A stretch of 64,000 bases of DNA, taken from contig JAXDJO010000015.1 in the NCBI GenBank assembly GCA_034667525.1, forward strand, positions 1 to 64,000, written 5' to 3'. The DNA is from DATAPE01 sp034667525 (lineage in GTDB: Bacteria > Actinomycetota > CADDZG01 > WHSQ01). Below the pieces are notes generated by a model. That model was not told the origin of the DNA and made no database searches. It saw only the letters and a program-made list of their open reading frames with translations. This document shows, in pieces, positions 43,229-51,131 of this stretch; position 1 is the first letter of the stretch, and every line of letters starts with the position of its first letter. A program made the position numbers and the translations under genes.

Positions 43229-43258
43229 ATTTTGCCACAAGAATGATGGTCTTGTCAA
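43229..43258 (-). promoter_or_regulatory. Promoter of hsp20
   Basis: On the minus strand TTGACA (43258-43253) and CAAAAT (43234-43229) are separated by 18 bases. A perfect minus 35 with a moderate minus 10 fits a regulated vegetative promoter. Confidence 0.6.
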
Positions 43259-43265
43259 CAGATAG

Positions 43266-43286
43266 CTTGAGTGCCTAGGACTCAAC
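43266..43286 (-). promoter_or_regulatory. HAIR operator (HspR site) upstream of hsp20
   Basis: CTTGAGT-N7-ACTCAAC matches the HspR inverted repeat CTTGAGT-N7-ACTCAAG in 13 of 14 positions. It ends 7 bases upstream of the hsp20 minus 35 element. The hspR gene is in the window at 49079-49531. Confidence 0.85.
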
Positions 43287-43339
43287 TTGGCGGGCCATGA
43301 CTCGCAACTTCGCCTGCCGTCTGGTGGCGGTTCAGCTCG

Positions 43340-43927
43340 TCAGGTCGACGATGCGTGCCGCAGCCTGGCCAGCGCTTTTCGCTCCCACCGGTTGGCCACC
43401 CGCTCACCCTTTCCGTGGCCGAGGCAATGGGCGAGCTCGTGCGCAAGGATCGAACCCCAGTACTCGCGAAGGGAGTCCGGGGGGGCTCCCAACGATCCCT
43501 CCGCGTGGTAACGGCGCCACCGGGCCAGGTCCTGTGAGATCGCAGCCGGGTAGAAGACGATGTCGCAGAGGCTCCCGTAACCTCCGGGAGCGGCGACCGC
43601 GCTCGGGTAGGCGTCGGCGAGATGCCGGTCATCGGGGATATCGCTGCGACCCGGCCGCACGGCCACCTTCACCTCGTAGAGATGGCCCGTGAGCCGCTTC
43701 CAGAGATGCACCCGCTTGAGGTCGTGTTCGGCTTGGCGCAGCCTGCGGGCCGGCTTCCCCGCGGCCTGAAAACGAACCACCGCGGCTCGGGGACGCGTTG
43801 CGGAGCGCTTGGAGATAGGAGCGCTCCGCCGTGGCGCAGGGCCGGCGGGGCGGTCGCCGGACGCGGTGCAGCTCATCGCGCCCACTGCCACCACCAGTGT
43901 TGCCGCAGCGATACCTGTTCGGATCAG
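43340..43927 (-). CDS. Small lipoprotein zincin-like protein, probable CTG start
   Basis: This protein of about 195 residues has a lipoprotein signal ending in GAMSC (Cys20), a basic proline-rich linker, and HELAHCLGHGKGE (163-175), which fits HExxHxxGHxxGE, close to the metzincin pattern. It is probably a membrane-tethered zinc peptidase. The usual start codons give a signal lacking its basic N-terminus: an in-frame GTG at 43894 begins inside the hydrophobic stretch. A CTG at 43925-43927 restores it as LIRTG and overlaps the dehydrogenase stop as CTGA. I do not recognise the family. Confidence 0.7.
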   Translation of the reverse strand: MIRTGIAAATLVVAVGAMSCTASGDRPAGPAPRRSAPISKRSATRPRAAVVRFQAAGKPARRLRQAEHDLKRVHLWKRLTGHLYEVKVAVRPGRSDIPDDRHLADAYPSAVAAPGGYGSLCDIVFYPAAISQDLARWRRYHAEGSLGAPPDSLREYWGSILAHELAHCLGHGKGERVANRWERKALARLRHASST

Positions 43928-44874
43928 TAGCCCGTCGATGGATCCACCCGGCCTTCAAGGGGTTGGCCCGCAGCGAAATGGGCCACGTTCCGGGAGACAA
44001 GCCCGCGTAACTCCGCTAGTGCCATGTCCCAGGTGTTGGCGACGTGCGGGGTGATGATCACGTTGTCCAGCGCCCACAGCGGGTGATCCTGCGGGAGTGG
44101 CTCGGGATCGGTGACATCCAGGGCCGCCCCTGCGATCCGCCCAGCTCTCAGGGCGTCCACGAGAGCGTCGGTGTCCACGATCGCGCCCCGGGCCACGTTT
44201 ACCAGCCAGGCGTCACTGCGCATCTTCGTCAACATGCTGCTGTCGAAGAGCCCCCTGGTCTCCCGGGTCAGGGGCGCGGCGATCACCACCCAATCTGCTT
44301 CTTCCAGAACGGCGGGCAGGTCGCCGGTCCGGACGGTCCGGGCCGCACCCGCCACCGATGTCCCCGACCTATTGACCGCTATTACCCGGGCGCCGAGGGG
44401 GGCCAGCATCGAAAGAAGGGCGCTGCCGATCCCCCCGGCGCCGAAGATGATCACGGTTGACCCGGCGAGGCGCCGTTCTGGGGACCCGCGCTCCACCTCG
44501 ATCCAAGAGCGCCGGCAAGCGTGGACGTAGATCTGTCTTGCCGCGGCCAGCATCAGCGTCAGAGCGTGCTCGGCCGTTGCCGGACCGTAGATCCCTTTGG
44601 CACAGGTCCAGACCCTGTCCGGGCTGATGACGCCAGCGTCGACGAATCGTTCTATGCCTGCGAAGGGGAGCTGCACCCAGCGGGCGGGGCACGAAACGAG
44701 AACGGTCCGCAGGGCTTCGGGATCGCGGGAGGGATCGCCGTCGGTCCACACCAGCGCGTCGGCGTGGGAGGGAGGGGTACTTCGTCCGCCACCCTCTTCG
44801 ATCGCCAGCAACATTCCGCGGTCGTCGTAGGGCGCGACTGCTACGGCTGGGGGATGCTCTTGGGGGTCGCTCAG
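43924..44874 (-). CDS. D-isomer-specific 2-hydroxyacid dehydrogenase family protein
   Basis: This protein of about 316 residues is an NAD-dependent dehydrogenase of the D-2-hydroxyacid family. The Rossmann motif is VIIFGAGGIGSALL, the substrate Arg is in VNVARGAIVDTDAL, and the catalytic Glu and His are in DVTDPEPLPQDHPLW and ITPHVANTWD. The first beta strand is AVAVAPYDD, so the start must lie before it; the only candidate is a CTG at 44872-44874 overlapping the zinc-ribbon gene stop as CTGA. The ATG at 44814 would remove the first strand. The substrate is unknown. Confidence 0.85.
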   Translation of the reverse strand: MSDPQEHPPAVAVAPYDDRGMLLAIEEGGGRSTPPSHADALVWTDGDPSRDPEALRTVLVSCPARWVQLPFAGIERFVDAGVISPDRVWTCAKGIYGPATAEHALTLMLAAARQIYVHACRRSWIEVERGSPERRLAGSTVIIFGAGGIGSALLSMLAPLGARVIAVNRSGTSVAGAARTVRTGDLPAVLEEADWVVIAAPLTRETRGLFDSSMLTKMRSDAWLVNVARGAIVDTDALVDALRAGRIAGAALDVTDPEPLPQDHPLWALDNVIITPHVANTWDMALAELRGLVSRNVAHFAAGQPLEGRVDPSTGY

Positions 44875-45026
44875 AGCAACGGCTCGGACGCGAGCTCCAC
44901 GGAGTTCGCCCCACATGAGGGGCAGGTTGCGCCGCCAGCCTCGACCGCCGCCGGAAAGGTGTCCCCGCACTGGCCGCAGCGGTATACCGCCAGTGTTATC
45001 TTCGGCTTGGGTTGCTGTTCGCTCAT
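44871..45026 (-). CDS. Small zinc-ribbon protein
   Basis: This 51-residue protein is essentially one zinc ribbon: YRCGQCGDTFPAAVEAGGATCPSCGA, with CxxC and CxxC pairs about 18 residues apart. It resembles FmdB-type regulatory ribbons, though family membership cannot be confirmed at this length. The ATG at 45026 is divergent from the CFA-synthase-like gene, about 35 bases away. The stop overlaps the putative CTG start of the dehydrogenase gene. Confidence 0.65.
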   Translation of the reverse strand: MSEQQPKPKITLAVYRCGQCGDTFPAAVEAGGATCPSCGANSVELASEPLL

Positions 45027-45060
45027 CTTCCTCAAGGCTAACCCTGATGACCGCATCAGA

Positions 45061-46365
45061 CTGCGGCAAAGGAGTCCCCTAATCGCTTCCGCTGCCGAGG
45101 TCCTCGGACCTGTCCTCGAAGACTTTCTGGGGCCGCACCTTCCGGTTCGATTCGTGTTCTGGGATGGCAGCGAGATCCCCGGTCGAGGCGAATCCGAAGC
45201 ACAGGTGATTTTCCGGACGCCACTGGCGCTCCGCCGGCTCATCTACGCCCCCAACGAGCTCGGCCTCGGCCGTGCTTACGTGGCCGGGGATCTGGACCTC
45301 GATGGGGACATCTTCGAGATCCTGGCTCTGCGCGACCGACTGGCGGCCCAACGCGATCACACGACGCTCGATCTGGGCCGGAAGCGCTGGGCCCAGCTGC
45401 TGCGGGCCGGCCGCACCCTGGGAGCCTTCGGCCCTCCTACCCCGCCTCCTTCTGAGGAAGCCAGGCTCAAAGGCCGTTTGCATTCCCGGTCGCGCGACGC
45501 GGCTGCGATCGGTCACCACTACGACATATCCAATGACTTCTATCGCCTCGTCTTGGGCGAGACGATGACCTATTCATGCGCCTATTACCCCTCCGCCGAC
45601 ACCACGCTCGATCAAGCTCAGCGTGCGAAATACGACCTGATCTGCCGGAAGCTCGGCCTCCATGCGGGCATGCGGCTGCTCGACGTGGGATGCGGTTGGG
45701 GCGGCATGGTCATGCACGCGGCCGAGCACTACGGCGTCGAAGCAGTCGGAGTGACGATCTCCCCTGCGCAGGCAGAGCTTGCCGAGAAGCGCGTTGCCGA
45801 GGCGGGGTTAGCCGACCTCGTGGAGATCCGCCTGCAGGACTACAGGGCCCTGGCCGGGGAACGGTTCAACGCGATCTCGAGCATCGGCATGTTCGAGCAT
45901 GTCGGGTTGTCGCAGCTGACTAGGTATCTACGAGTGTTGTACGCATTGCTCGAGCCACGCGGACGATTGCTCAACCACGCTATCTCCCGGCCCCCAGGAC
46001 CTTCGGGCTTCGATAAACGCTCCTTCATCACGCGGTACGTCTTTCCCGACGGAGAGCTCCACGAGGTCGGAAGTGTGGTGAGCGCGATGCAGTCGGAGGG
46101 TTTCGAGGTACGGGATGTCGAATCACTGCGCGAGCACTACGGCCGCACGTTGCGGGGGTGGATGTCCAATCTCGAAGCGGACTGGACCGACGCCGTTTCC
46201 CACGCGGGTGCTGCACGCTCCCGCATATGGAGGCTTTACCTCGCGGGCTCCGCGCTGGGGTTCGAAGGCGGCCGGCTAAACATCCACCAGGTGCTGGCGG
46301 TGAAAACGACCTCCGACGGGGGCAGCGGCATGCCGCCTACTCGCCGCTCCTTCACTTCCGAGTAG
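45061..46365 (+). CDS. Cyclopropane-fatty-acid-phospholipid synthase-like methyltransferase
   Basis: This protein of about 430 residues transfers methylene from SAM to unsaturated acyl chains in phospholipids, by family. It shows the N-terminal PNELGLGRAYVAGDLDLDGD, then AIGHHYDISNDFYRLVLGETMTYSC, SAM motif LLDVGCGWGGMVMHAAEHYG, and SIGMFEHVG. The start is unclear: AAAGGAG at 45068-45074 points to an ATC at 45082, and the nearest standard-like codon is a CTG at 45061, used here. No ATG, GTG or TTG fits near the homology start unless translation starts inside the divergent zinc-ribbon gene. Unsaturated-lipid cyclopropanation versus other lipid methylation is open. Confidence 0.85.
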   Translation: MRQRSPLIASAAEVLGPVLEDFLGPHLPVRFVFWDGSEIPGRGESEAQVIFRTPLALRRLIYAPNELGLGRAYVAGDLDLDGDIFEILALRDRLAAQRDHTTLDLGRKRWAQLLRAGRTLGAFGPPTPPPSEEARLKGRLHSRSRDAAAIGHHYDISNDFYRLVLGETMTYSCAYYPSADTTLDQAQRAKYDLICRKLGLHAGMRLLDVGCGWGGMVMHAAEHYGVEAVGVTISPAQAELAEKRVAEAGLADLVEIRLQDYRALAGERFNAISSIGMFEHVGLSQLTRYLRVLYALLEPRGRLLNHAISRPPGPSGFDKRSFITRYVFPDGELHEVGSVVSAMQSEGFEVRDVESLREHYGRTLRGWMSNLEADWTDAVSHAGAARSRIWRLYLAGSALGFEGGRLNIHQVLAVKTTSDGGSGMPPTRRSFTSE

Positions 46366-46458
46366 CCAGCCAGCAGCCTTTCGCCATACTCGGCTCCGCA
46401 ACCGGGTTAGCCGGAACCAGCTACATTCAAACCGGCCATCAGGGTGCAGATGCAGGCA

Positions 46459-49053
46459 TCACGCGGCTGCCGGCGTCGTCGCATTCACGAAGGTCAGCGC
46501 GTCTCCTGCCACACCCACCTCCACCTTGTCTCCCGATCGGAAGGTGCCGTCCAGCAACTTCACCGCAAGGGGATTCTCGATCTCCCGTTGGATCAATCGC
46601 TTCAGAGGCCGCGCTCCGTAAGCGGGATCGAAACCCCGTTCGGCGAGGTATCTGCGGGCGTCCTCGTTCACCACCAGGTAGATGTCTCGTTCGACGAGCC
46701 TTTCCTGCACACGCTCTAGCTGAAGGTCGATGATGCGGGCAAGGTGCTCCCGTCCGAGCCGATGGAAGACGATGATCTCGTCGACCCGATTGAGGAACTC
46801 GGGTTTGAACTGATGCCGCACCGTCTCCATGACCTTGTCGCGCATCGACTCTTCGGTCTCGGACGCAGACAGGATCCACTGAGATCCGAGGTTCGAGGTC
46901 ATGATCACGACCGTGTTCTTGAAGTCCACCGTTCGCCCCTGGGCGTCCGTTAACCGGCCGTCGTCCAGGATCTGAAGAAGCATGTTGAATACATCGGGGT
47001 GCGCCTTTTCGATCTCGTCGAGGAGGATGACCGAGTAGGGCCGGCGACGGACAGCCTCGGTCAACTGTCCCCCTTCTTCGTACCCCACGTAACCCGGTGG
47101 TGCTCCGACCAGACGGCTCACTGCGTGCCTTTCCATGTACTCGCTCATGTCGATGCGCACAAGCGCCCGCTCGTCGTCGAAGAGGAACTCGGCGAGAGCC
47201 CGCGCGAGCTCCGTCTTGCCCACCCCGGTGGGGCCCAGGAATATGAACGACCCGATCGGCCGGTGCGGGTCGCTGAGACCGGAACGAGCGCGGCGAATCG
47301 CATTCGACACCGCAGCCACAGCCTCGTCCTGACCGACAACGCGCTGGTGAAGACCCTCTTCCATCTTCACGAGCTTCTCGATCTCGCCCTCCATGAGTTT
47401 GGAGACCGGGATGCCCGTCCATCTCGCCACGACCTCGGCGATGTCTTCTTCGTCCACTTCTTCTTTCAGGAACTTGCGGTCCGATTGCAGGTCGGCGAGA
47501 CGTTCGTTCGCGGCATCGAGATCGCGCTGCAACTCGATCAACCTCCCGTACCGGAGCTCGGCGGCCCTGGTGAGGTCGCCATCCCGTTCGGCGCGTTCGG
47601 CTTCTCCACGAACCTGCTCGATCTCGGCCTTGAGGGAACGGATCCCGTCGATGGCTTCTTTCTCTTGCTCCCAGTGGGCTTTCATCCCATCCATCTCTTC
47701 GTGCAACTCGGCCAGCTCTTGTTCTATCCGGGACCTCCTGTCTTGCGAGACGGGATCCGTCTCCTTAGCGAGGGCCGCCTTCTCGATCTCGAGTTGCTTG
47801 CTGCGACGGTCGAGGATGTCGATCTCGATAGGCATGGAGTCGATCTCCATGCGCAAGCGCGATGCCGCCTCGTCGACGAGATCGATCGCCTTGTCGGGCA
47901 GGAACCGGGCGGTCACATAGCGGTCGGACAACACCGCAGCTGCGACCAAAGCTGCATCTTGGATCCGCACCCCGTGGTGAACCTCATACCGTTCTTTGAG
48001 TCCGCGGAGGATCGCGATCGTGTCCTCGACCGAAGGTTCGCCCACGACGACTGGTTGGAACCGGCGCTCGAGAGCAGCATCTTTCTCGACATATTTGCGG
48101 TACTCGTCGAGGGTGGTCGCACCAATCATCCGAAGCTCGCCGCGCGCGAGCATGGGCTTGATCATGTTCCCGGCATCCATCGCGCCTTCGGCCGCTCCGG
48201 CTCCCACCACAGTGTGAAGCTCGTCAACGAAGGTGATGATCTCGCCCTCCGAAGCTGCGATCTCACCAAGGACAGCCTTGAGACGTTCTTCGAATTCACC
48301 GCGGTATTTGGATCCGGCAACCATCGAGCCGATGTCCAGCGCGACCACACGCTTGTTCTTCAGCGACTCGGGCACGTCGCCGGCCACTATCCGGTTGGCC
48401 AGCCCCTCAACGATGGCAGTCTTACCAACACCCGGCTCGCCTATCAGAACGGGATTGTTCTTGGTGCGGCGAGATAACACCTGGATCACACGACGGATCT
48501 CGTCATCGCGGCCGATGACCGGGTCAAGCTTGCCGCGGCGAGCCGCCTCGGTGAGGTCGCGTCCGAATCGCTCGAGGGCCTGATACTTCTCTTCGGGGGT
48601 CTGGTCGGTGACGCGTTGCGAACCGCGTATCTCCTTCAATGCATCCAGGACGCGGGCGCGGTCGATCCCATGCTCGGCCAGGATCCCTGCAACGTCGTCG
48701 TGTTGGTCAAGCAGCGCCAGCAGGAGATGCTCGGTCGAGACGTAAGAGTCCCCCAGCGTGTCCGCCTCGGCAAAGGCTCGCTCGAGGGTGTCACGGAGCC
48801 CCGGAGAAAGGTAGGTCTCAACCTGCCCGTAGACCTTTGGAAGCCGGTCGAGAACTCCATCCAGAGACACGCGCAGAGCACGGGGAGCGGCTCCCAGTTT
48901 CTGCAACAACGGGTAGATGACACCTTCCGGCTGCTCGAGAAGAGCGGCCAACAAGTGAGCATTCTCGATCTGCTGATGGTTGAGCTCGGCGGCCGCTCTT
49001 TGCGCCGCGCCGAGCGCCTCTTGTGACTTGAGTGTGAGTTTGTTCGTATCCAT
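46459..49053 (-). CDS. clpB: ATP-dependent disaggregase ClpB
   Basis: ClpB untangles aggregated proteins together with DnaK-DnaJ-GrpE. The 864-residue protein has the N-terminal double Clp-N domain, AAA1 with GEPGVGKTAI, a long coiled-coil middle domain (about residues 400-530), and AAA2 with GPTGVGKTEL and ILLDEIEKAHPDVF. The ATG follows hspR by 25 bases with no operator between, so clpB is read from the dnaK promoter or a weak local one. No frameshift or motif loss was seen. Confidence 0.97.
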   Translation of the reverse strand: MDTNKLTLKSQEALGAAQRAAAELNHQQIENAHLLAALLEQPEGVIYPLLQKLGAAPRALRVSLDGVLDRLPKVYGQVETYLSPGLRDTLERAFAEADTLGDSYVSTEHLLLALLDQHDDVAGILAEHGIDRARVLDALKEIRGSQRVTDQTPEEKYQALERFGRDLTEAARRGKLDPVIGRDDEIRRVIQVLSRRTKNNPVLIGEPGVGKTAIVEGLANRIVAGDVPESLKNKRVVALDIGSMVAGSKYRGEFEERLKAVLGEIAASEGEIITFVDELHTVVGAGAAEGAMDAGNMIKPMLARGELRMIGATTLDEYRKYVEKDAALERRFQPVVVGEPSVEDTIAILRGLKERYEVHHGVRIQDAALVAAAVLSDRYVTARFLPDKAIDLVDEAASRLRMEIDSMPIEIDILDRRSKQLEIEKAALAKETDPVSQDRRSRIEQELAELHEEMDGMKAHWEQEKEAIDGIRSLKAEIEQVRGEAERAERDGDLTRAAELRYGRLIELQRDLDAANERLADLQSDRKFLKEEVDEEDIAEVVARWTGIPVSKLMEGEIEKLVKMEEGLHQRVVGQDEAVAAVSNAIRRARSGLSDPHRPIGSFIFLGPTGVGKTELARALAEFLFDDERALVRIDMSEYMERHAVSRLVGAPPGYVGYEEGGQLTEAVRRRPYSVILLDEIEKAHPDVFNMLLQILDDGRLTDAQGRTVDFKNTVVIMTSNLGSQWILSASETEESMRDKVMETVRHQFKPEFLNRVDEIIVFHRLGREHLARIIDLQLERVQERLVERDIYLVVNEDARRYLAERGFDPAYGARPLKRLIQREIENPLAVKLLDGTFRSGDKVEVGVAGDALTFVNATTPAAA

Positions 49054-49078
49054 GCTGCTTACACCTGCCTATAGATAG

Positions 49079-49531
49079 CTAATGGTCAGCGGGTGGCACC
49101 GGAGGTGCTATGAAAACCTTGGGCTTTCCCGCCGAGTCCAGCGCGTCGGATTTCATAGCGCGGCGGATCCTGCGGACATCACGGAGGGGAACGATCGAGG
49201 CCCTCACCGAGACAGCCTGAAGCTGCTGCTGGGTGGCTTGCAATTGCTGAAGGGCGCGTTGATACCTGTCCTTCGCTCGTTGCAGATCGTGCTCCAGCTC
49301 CAAGATTCGAGTCACACCCGCGAGATTGACCCCCTCTTCCGTCAACTCTTGGATCCTGCGCAAGAGATCGATGTCTTGTTCCGAGTAACGGCGGGAGTTT
49401 CCCTGAGTGCGCCGTGGTTGGACGAGCCCCTTACGCTCATAAACCCTCAGGGTTTGAGGATGCACACCCGCAAGCTCCGCGGCGACGGAGATCACATAGT
49501 TGGCTTGATCGTGGGAAGGTCGTCGTGCCAT
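49079..49531 (-). CDS. hspR: Heat shock repressor HspR (MerR family)
   Basis: HspR binds HAIR repeats and represses chaperone genes, using DnaK as co-repressor in Streptomyces. The 150-residue protein has the MerR helix-turn-helix YVISVAAELAGVHPQTLRVYERKGLVQPRRT with RRYSEQDIDLLRRIQEL, then a coiled coil rich in Gln (residues 80-107) and a C-terminal tail. It lies 11 bases after dnaJ. The two HAIR sites in the window (dnaK and hsp20) are its likely targets. Confidence 0.93.
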   Translation of the reverse strand: MARRPSHDQANYVISVAAELAGVHPQTLRVYERKGLVQPRRTQGNSRRYSEQDIDLLRRIQELTEEGVNLAGVTRILELEHDLQRAKDRYQRALQQLQATQQQLQAVSVRASIVPLRDVRRIRRAMKSDALDSAGKPKVFIAPPVPPADH

Positions 49532-49542
49532 CTCCGCCTCCC

Positions 49543-50475
49543 CTACGATGCCTTGGCACGTTCGGCACCGAGGTATTGCTCGAGATGCGCCCGGGGCGAA
49601 GCTTTGTGGACGTCCGCGAACTTCTCCAGCAGATCGCGCTCCTGCTTGGACAACTTCTGCGGTACTTCAACCTCGACTTTGACCAACAGGTCTCCCTTGC
49701 CGCCCTTGGCCGTCGCCGCACCCCGTCCTCTTACGCGCAGAGTTTTGCCGTTGGGAGTCCCAGCCGGGATCTTTACCGTGACGCTGCCATCGAGCGTGGG
49801 AACCTCAACCTTCGCGCCGAGAGCAGCCTCGGTGATCGATACCGGAACCCGCACCATGAGTTGTCCTTCCGGCCCCCGTTCGAAGATCGGATGCGGCTTT
49901 ACCCTGACGCGAACGTATAGATCGCCCGGCGGAGCTCCCCGTCGGCCTTGGCCACCTTTACCAGAGACGCGCACACGACCTCCGTCACCGATGCCAGGGG
50001 GGATCCGCACCCGGCCACCACCCTGTGACAGGGAGACGGTGGTCCCCGTCATCGCCTCTTCAAAACTCAACTCGATCTGAGTTTCCATGTCTTCGCCGCG
50101 CGCGGCTCCGCGGAAACCGAAGCCGAGAAGATCATCGAACAGACCCGCACCACCCAGATCCCCAAGGTCGCCGATATCGACGCGCACGTTTCCCCCGCCG
50201 TCACCGGGCGAGTACCCGTACCAGCGATGGCCCCCGGCCTCGATCAGCGAGCGCATCTGGTCGTACTCGCGCCGCTTCGTGTCGTTGGACAAGATCGAGT
50301 GGGCCTCGGAGATCTCCTTGAAACGAGCCTCGGCCGACGAGTCCCCCTTGTTGGCATCGGGGTGGTACTTCTGCGCCAGCTTTCGGTACGCCTTCTTGAT
50401 CTGTTCCTTGGTCGCATCTTTGGAGACACCAAGGACCTTGTAGTAATCCTTGTCTGCCCATTCCCGTTGCGACAT
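49543..50475 (-). CDS. dnaJ: DnaJ-type co-chaperone without zinc finger (CbpA/DnaJ class II-like)
   Basis: This 310-residue J-protein stimulates DnaK. The J domain (residues 10-70) has HPD at 38-40. A glycine-rich region and the two beta-barrel client-binding domains follow (SFEEAMTGTTVSL, VPVSITEAALGAKVEVPTLDG). The four CxxCxGxG zinc repeats of class I DnaJ are absent, and no Cys is visible in the protein. It lies between grpE and hspR, the normal DnaJ slot in actinobacteria, so it probably serves as the operon's own co-chaperone. Confidence 0.93.
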   Translation of the reverse strand: MSQREWADKDYYKVLGVSKDATKEQIKKAYRKLAQKYHPDANKGDSSAEARFKEISEAHSILSNDTKRREYDQMRSLIEAGGHRWYGYSPGDGGGNVRVDIGDLGDLGGAGLFDDLLGFGFRGAARGEDMETQIELSFEEAMTGTTVSLSQGGGRVRIPPGIGDGGRVRVSGKGGQGRRGAPPGDLYVRVRVKPHPIFERGPEGQLMVRVPVSITEAALGAKVEVPTLDGSVTVKIPAGTPNGKTLRVRGRGAATAKGGKGDLLVKVEVEVPQKLSKQERDLLEKFADVHKASPRAHLEQYLGAERAKAS

Positions 50476-50477
50476 CG

Positions 50478-51128
50478 CTATGCCTCTTGACTTTGAGGGT
50501 CGGGCTGAGCCACAACCACCTCGGGCGAACGGAGCGGCTGCCCTTTGAAGTTGTAACCGCGGCGTTGGACCTTGATCACCGTATCCACGGTCACTGATGG
50601 ATCGTGGTAAGTCGCGACCGCGTGATGAAGCCGAGGATCGAACTGGGTCCCTTCGGCAACATCTACCTCCTCGAGACCCTCCCCGGCGAGAACGTCGGCA
50701 GCCTGTCTGATCGCCAGCTCGATGCCCTTGCCGCCCTCGCCATGATCCAGAGCGAGTTGGAAGTGGTCCAGCACCGGCAGGAACCTCTCGACGAGTCTTC
50801 TGGTCGCGTGCTCGGTGATCCGAGTCTGTTCCCTCACCATGCGCTTGCGTGCATTTTCCAGATCTGCCTTCATCCGCTGCAGCTCGGCAAGGCTGAGCTG
50901 TGGCTCCGGGCTCACTTCCTCGACCGCGTCCTGGATCTCTCCCACCGGGACCTGCTCCTGGTCTGAGGTCTCCTCGAGGAGCACCGGCCCCGGGCCGCCG
51001 GCCGGGGGCCCGGAGGGGACTGCGGGCGAAGCAGAAACTGCCTCACCCGCACCCACTTCGGACGCTGCGGTATGCCTCTTGTCTTGCACCTTCACTTTTC
51101 GGGGTGCGCCCGGTCGTTCATCGCTCAT
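50478..51128 (-). CDS. grpE: Nucleotide exchange factor GrpE
   Basis: GrpE releases ADP from DnaK. The 216-residue protein has a long disordered, Pro/Glu-rich N-terminus (about 75 residues), a helical dimerisation segment (LSLAELQRMKADLENARKRM), and the C-terminal head with FDPRLHHAVATYHDPSVTVDTV and VQRRGYNFKGQPLRSPEVVVA. It is 3 bases downstream of dnaK and 2 bases upstream of dnaJ, one transcript. Confidence 0.95.
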   Translation of the reverse strand: MSDERPGAPRKVKVQDKRHTAASEVGAGEAVSASPAVPSGPPAGGPGPVLLEETSDQEQVPVGEIQDAVEEVSPEPQLSLAELQRMKADLENARKRMVREQTRITEHATRRLVERFLPVLDHFQLALDHGEGGKGIELAIRQAADVLAGEGLEEVDVAEGTQFDPRLHHAVATYHDPSVTVDTVIKVQRRGYNFKGQPLRSPEVVVAQPDPQSQEA

Positions 51129-51131
51129 CCG

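Noticed and set aside
46366..46458. Short CCGG-GTTAG-CCGG hairpin between the CFA-like gene and clpB
   Set aside because: Only a 4-bp stem and no T-run on either side; not a convincing terminator.
46999..48477. A 490-codon open frame on the plus strand opposite clpB
   Set aside because: clpB on the other strand is unmistakable and full length; the opposite frame has no motif and no ribosome-binding site of note.
49054..49078. A possible separate HAIR operator or promoter for clpB
   Set aside because: The 25-base gap contains no CTTGAGT-like half-site and no promoter-like pair.
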